Below are positions 6,846 to 8,133 of a stretch of 8,133 bases of DNA, piece by piece (the first letter of the stretch is position 1; the number at the start of each line of letters is the position of its first letter). A program made the translations under genes and the position numbers. The notes under the pieces were generated by a model. The model saw only the letters and a list, made by a program, of their open reading frames with translations, was not told the DNA's origin and made no database searches. The DNA is from Bacteroidota bacterium (GTDB taxonomy: Bacteria > Bacteroidota > Bacteroidia > Bacteroidales > JAAYUG01): assembly GCA_021812865.1 (NCBI GenBank), contig JAKAMP010000103.1:1-8133 (forward strand), read 5' to 3'.

Positions 6846-6878
6846 AAACGGCTAACAGCATAGAAGAATGCCGTTTTT
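6846..6878 (+). terminator. Second terminator-like hairpin before the EEP gene
   Basis: AAACGGC (6846-6852) pairs with GCCGTTT (6870-6876) in a 7-bp stem, and the second arm runs into a T5 tract (6874-6878). The 17-base loop can close further, with GCAT (6859-6862) pairing ATGC (6868-6871) if the outer stem opens by two pairs. It ends 77 bases before the EEP start codon. It would stop any transcript that had passed the hairpin at 6633. Confidence 0.35.
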
Positions 6879-6955
6879 AACACAGATTTTTATGCAATGT
6901 ATAAATGAATTTCATATCCATAGGTAAGTTTTATCTGTAACCTGTTGTATATCAA

Positions 6956-8133
6956 ATGGCAGGACTTCGCAAAACTTGGTTCATCTGGTTTCCTGATCAG
7001 CGGGAGGCGTTTCTTCCTGAAAAAACAGATAGCGCCTATGCTGCAAACCATACCGTATGGGATAAAATCCTGCTTCTCCTTATCGTCTTGCCAGCAGTTT
7101 TCCTGGTATTCTGGTCCTGCGAACCCCTGGTTACGCAGTTTGACAATGAAACTGGTGCACAGGTATATGTATCGCCCCGCATAACACAGGTGCCCGACAC
7201 GTTTACCCGCCTGAAGGTGATGACATGGAATATCCGCTTCGGCATTGGACGTCGTCCATGGTTTGGCGATGCATGCGGCAATGTGGCCGTTTACAACAGC
7301 GATGATGTGCTGTATACCATGGATAAGATCGTAAGGAAAATCAATGAGATTCAACCGGATATTCTTCTTTTACAGGAGGTGGATCTTTCATCTAAGCGAT
7401 CAGGTTATGTCAACGAGGTAGAGTATATCCTTGCTAATACATATTTCAATTATGCCGCGGCCGGTTACCAGTGGAAAGCGCAATTCATACCCAGCGATGG
7501 CCTGGGACGGCTCGAAGAAATGAACCTTATCCTTTCCCGCTGGCCAATCGATTCGGCAATCCGCATTCAGCTACCCCTGCGGGGCGATCAGGACAAACTC
7601 ACCCGCTATTTTTATGAACGGTGCTGTATAGTTCAGACCAAAATCAAACTGCCCGGGATGCCTGAAGGAATCCTTGCATTGAATATCCATGCTTCTGCTT
7701 TTGCCACTGATGATACCAAGTACCGGCATATACAATTGTTCAAAGGTATACTTGACTCCCTTCACCGAATGAACAGGTGGTTTGTTGCTGGTGGCGACCT
7801 GAATACCCTTCCTCCGGGATCTGATTCAACCGACTATTGTCTGGAAGACATGTGCCCCGGGGAATCGTACCATCATCCGGGCGACAATCCCTTCCACAAA
7901 GAGGGTAGCAATTATGCCCCGGAGGCGAACTGGCTTACATCATTCTATAACGATTTTTACCCGGCCGTACCGCTGGCAGATTACCTTGCCAGCCCGGAAA
8001 AGTACTTCACCCATACCACCCGTCCGGAACATTTCTGGGACCGCACGCTCGATTACCTCTTCTCCGACCAGCCATGGGAGCCCGGCTCAGGCGCCATGCA
8101 CCAGGAAGCCCTGGAAGAATCCGACCATGCACC
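6956..8133 (+). CDS. Membrane-anchored EEP-family (endonuclease/exonuclease/phosphatase) protein, 3' end cut
   Basis: This is a metal-dependent hydrolase of the DNase I-like EEP superfamily, which cleaves phosphodiester or phosphomonoester bonds in nucleic acids, inositol phosphates or phospholipids; the substrate here is unknown. The frame opens after a stop at 6938-6940 and ATG 6956 is the first possible start. Numbering from it, the catalytic motifs appear in family order: TWNIRFG (Asn92), LLLQEVD (Glu141, metal ligand), NIHASAF (His245), GGDLNT (Asp281, Asn283), RTLDYLFSD, and ESDHA (Asp390, His391) at the window edge. Probably only a few dozen residues are missing. Residues 1-36 are polar, then KILLLLIVLPAVFLVFWSC (37-55) forms one hydrophobic segment. 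It may be a signal anchor, or an atypical lipoprotein signal with Cys55 and a very long n-region. Either puts the enzyme domain outside the cytoplasm. It sits 363 bases after the GH2 gene, probably as a separate unit. Confidence 0.9.
   Translation, partial: MAGLRKTWFIWFPDQREAFLPEKTDSAYAANHTVWDKILLLLIVLPAVFLVFWSCEPLVTQFDNETGAQVYVSPRITQVPDTFTRLKVMTWNIRFGIGRRPWFGDACGNVAVYNSDDVLYTMDKIVRKINEIQPDILLLQEVDLSSKRSGYVNEVEYILANTYFNYAAAGYQWKAQFIPSDGLGRLEEMNLILSRWPIDSAIRIQLPLRGDQDKLTRYFYERCCIVQTKIKLPGMPEGILALNIHASAFATDDTKYRHIQLFKGILDSLHRMNRWFVAGGDLNTLPPGSDSTDYCLEDMCPGESYHHPGDNPFHKEGSNYAPEANWLTSFYNDFYPAVPLADYLASPEKYFTHTTRPEHFWDRTLDYLFSDQPWEPGSGAMHQEALEESDHA

Larger units (their letters stand above)
6593..6955. 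other. 363-base intergenic region between the GH2 and EEP genes
   Basis: No supported gene lies here, though the region is rich in inverted repeats, listed separately. It also holds two tiny + strand frames. One is ATG 6710 to TAA 6751 (13 codons, MNPYQKNSYDSDN). The other is ATG 6759 to TAG 6863 (34 codons), encoding a basic peptide with a short hydrophobic core, ILLLPLKILPIV. Neither has a ribosome binding site or a recognisable homologue, so neither is called as a gene. TAAGTTTT at 6925-6932 is a one-mismatch -7 box that could serve the EEP gene, without a matching -33 box. The rest is AT-rich and shows nothing I recognise. Confidence 0.6.

Noticed and set aside
6945..7184. 79-codon + strand frame starting just before the EEP gene
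   Set aside because: The overlapping frame from 6956 continues into an intact EEP domain; this one ends at 7184 with no motif.
6890..7354. 154-codon antisense frame over the start of the EEP gene
   Set aside because: It opposes the first 130 or so codons of the EEP gene, including the TWNIRFG region, and has no recognisable motif.

Overview
This window looks like chromosomal DNA of a member of the Bacteroidota, probably Bacteroidales or a close relative. Four things point there: TAnnTTTG-type -7 promoter boxes ahead of two genes, the near absence of Shine-Dalgarno sequences, the histidine kinase style (PAS, then a HisKA H-box reading HDLKNP), and a large glycoside hydrolase made as a lipoprotein. 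All six genes I can support lie on the + strand. They are spaced by about 170 to 360 bases, so most look like separate transcription units rather than one tight operon.

Layout. Bases 1-1002 hold the 3' part of a soluble PAS-domain sensor histidine kinase; its 5' end is outside the window. Bases 1175-1954 encode a TauE/SafE (TSUP) anion transporter behind a TATCTTTG promoter box and an unusual pair of inverted repeats. Bases 2132-3007 encode a tandem universal stress protein whose second domain has lost its glycine-rich nucleotide motif. Bases 3195-3497 encode a 100-residue three-helix membrane protein of unknown function. Bases 3773-6592 encode a 939-residue GH2-type clan GH-A glycoside hydrolase lipoprotein with both catalytic glutamates. 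Bases 6956-8133 encode a membrane-anchored endonuclease/exonuclease/phosphatase (EEP) family protein, complete as far as its final SDH motif and cut by the window edge.

How they may work together. Kinase, TSUP transporter and Usp protein are a plausible sensing, transport and stress neighbourhood, but nothing in the sequence ties them to one pathway. The GH2 enzyme has no SusC/SusD pair, sulfatase or second carbohydrate enzyme beside it here, so it reads as a stand-alone glycosidase or the edge of a locus beyond the window. The EEP protein is predicted to place its catalytic domain outside the cytoplasm.

The most structured non-coding stretch is 6593-6955, between the GH2 and EEP genes. It contains two terminator-like hairpins. 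Between them a two-part inverted repeat overlaps the start codons of two tiny reading frames, an arrangement that resembles translational attenuation but may be chance. I saw no mobile element, CRISPR array, tRNA, rRNA or defence system.
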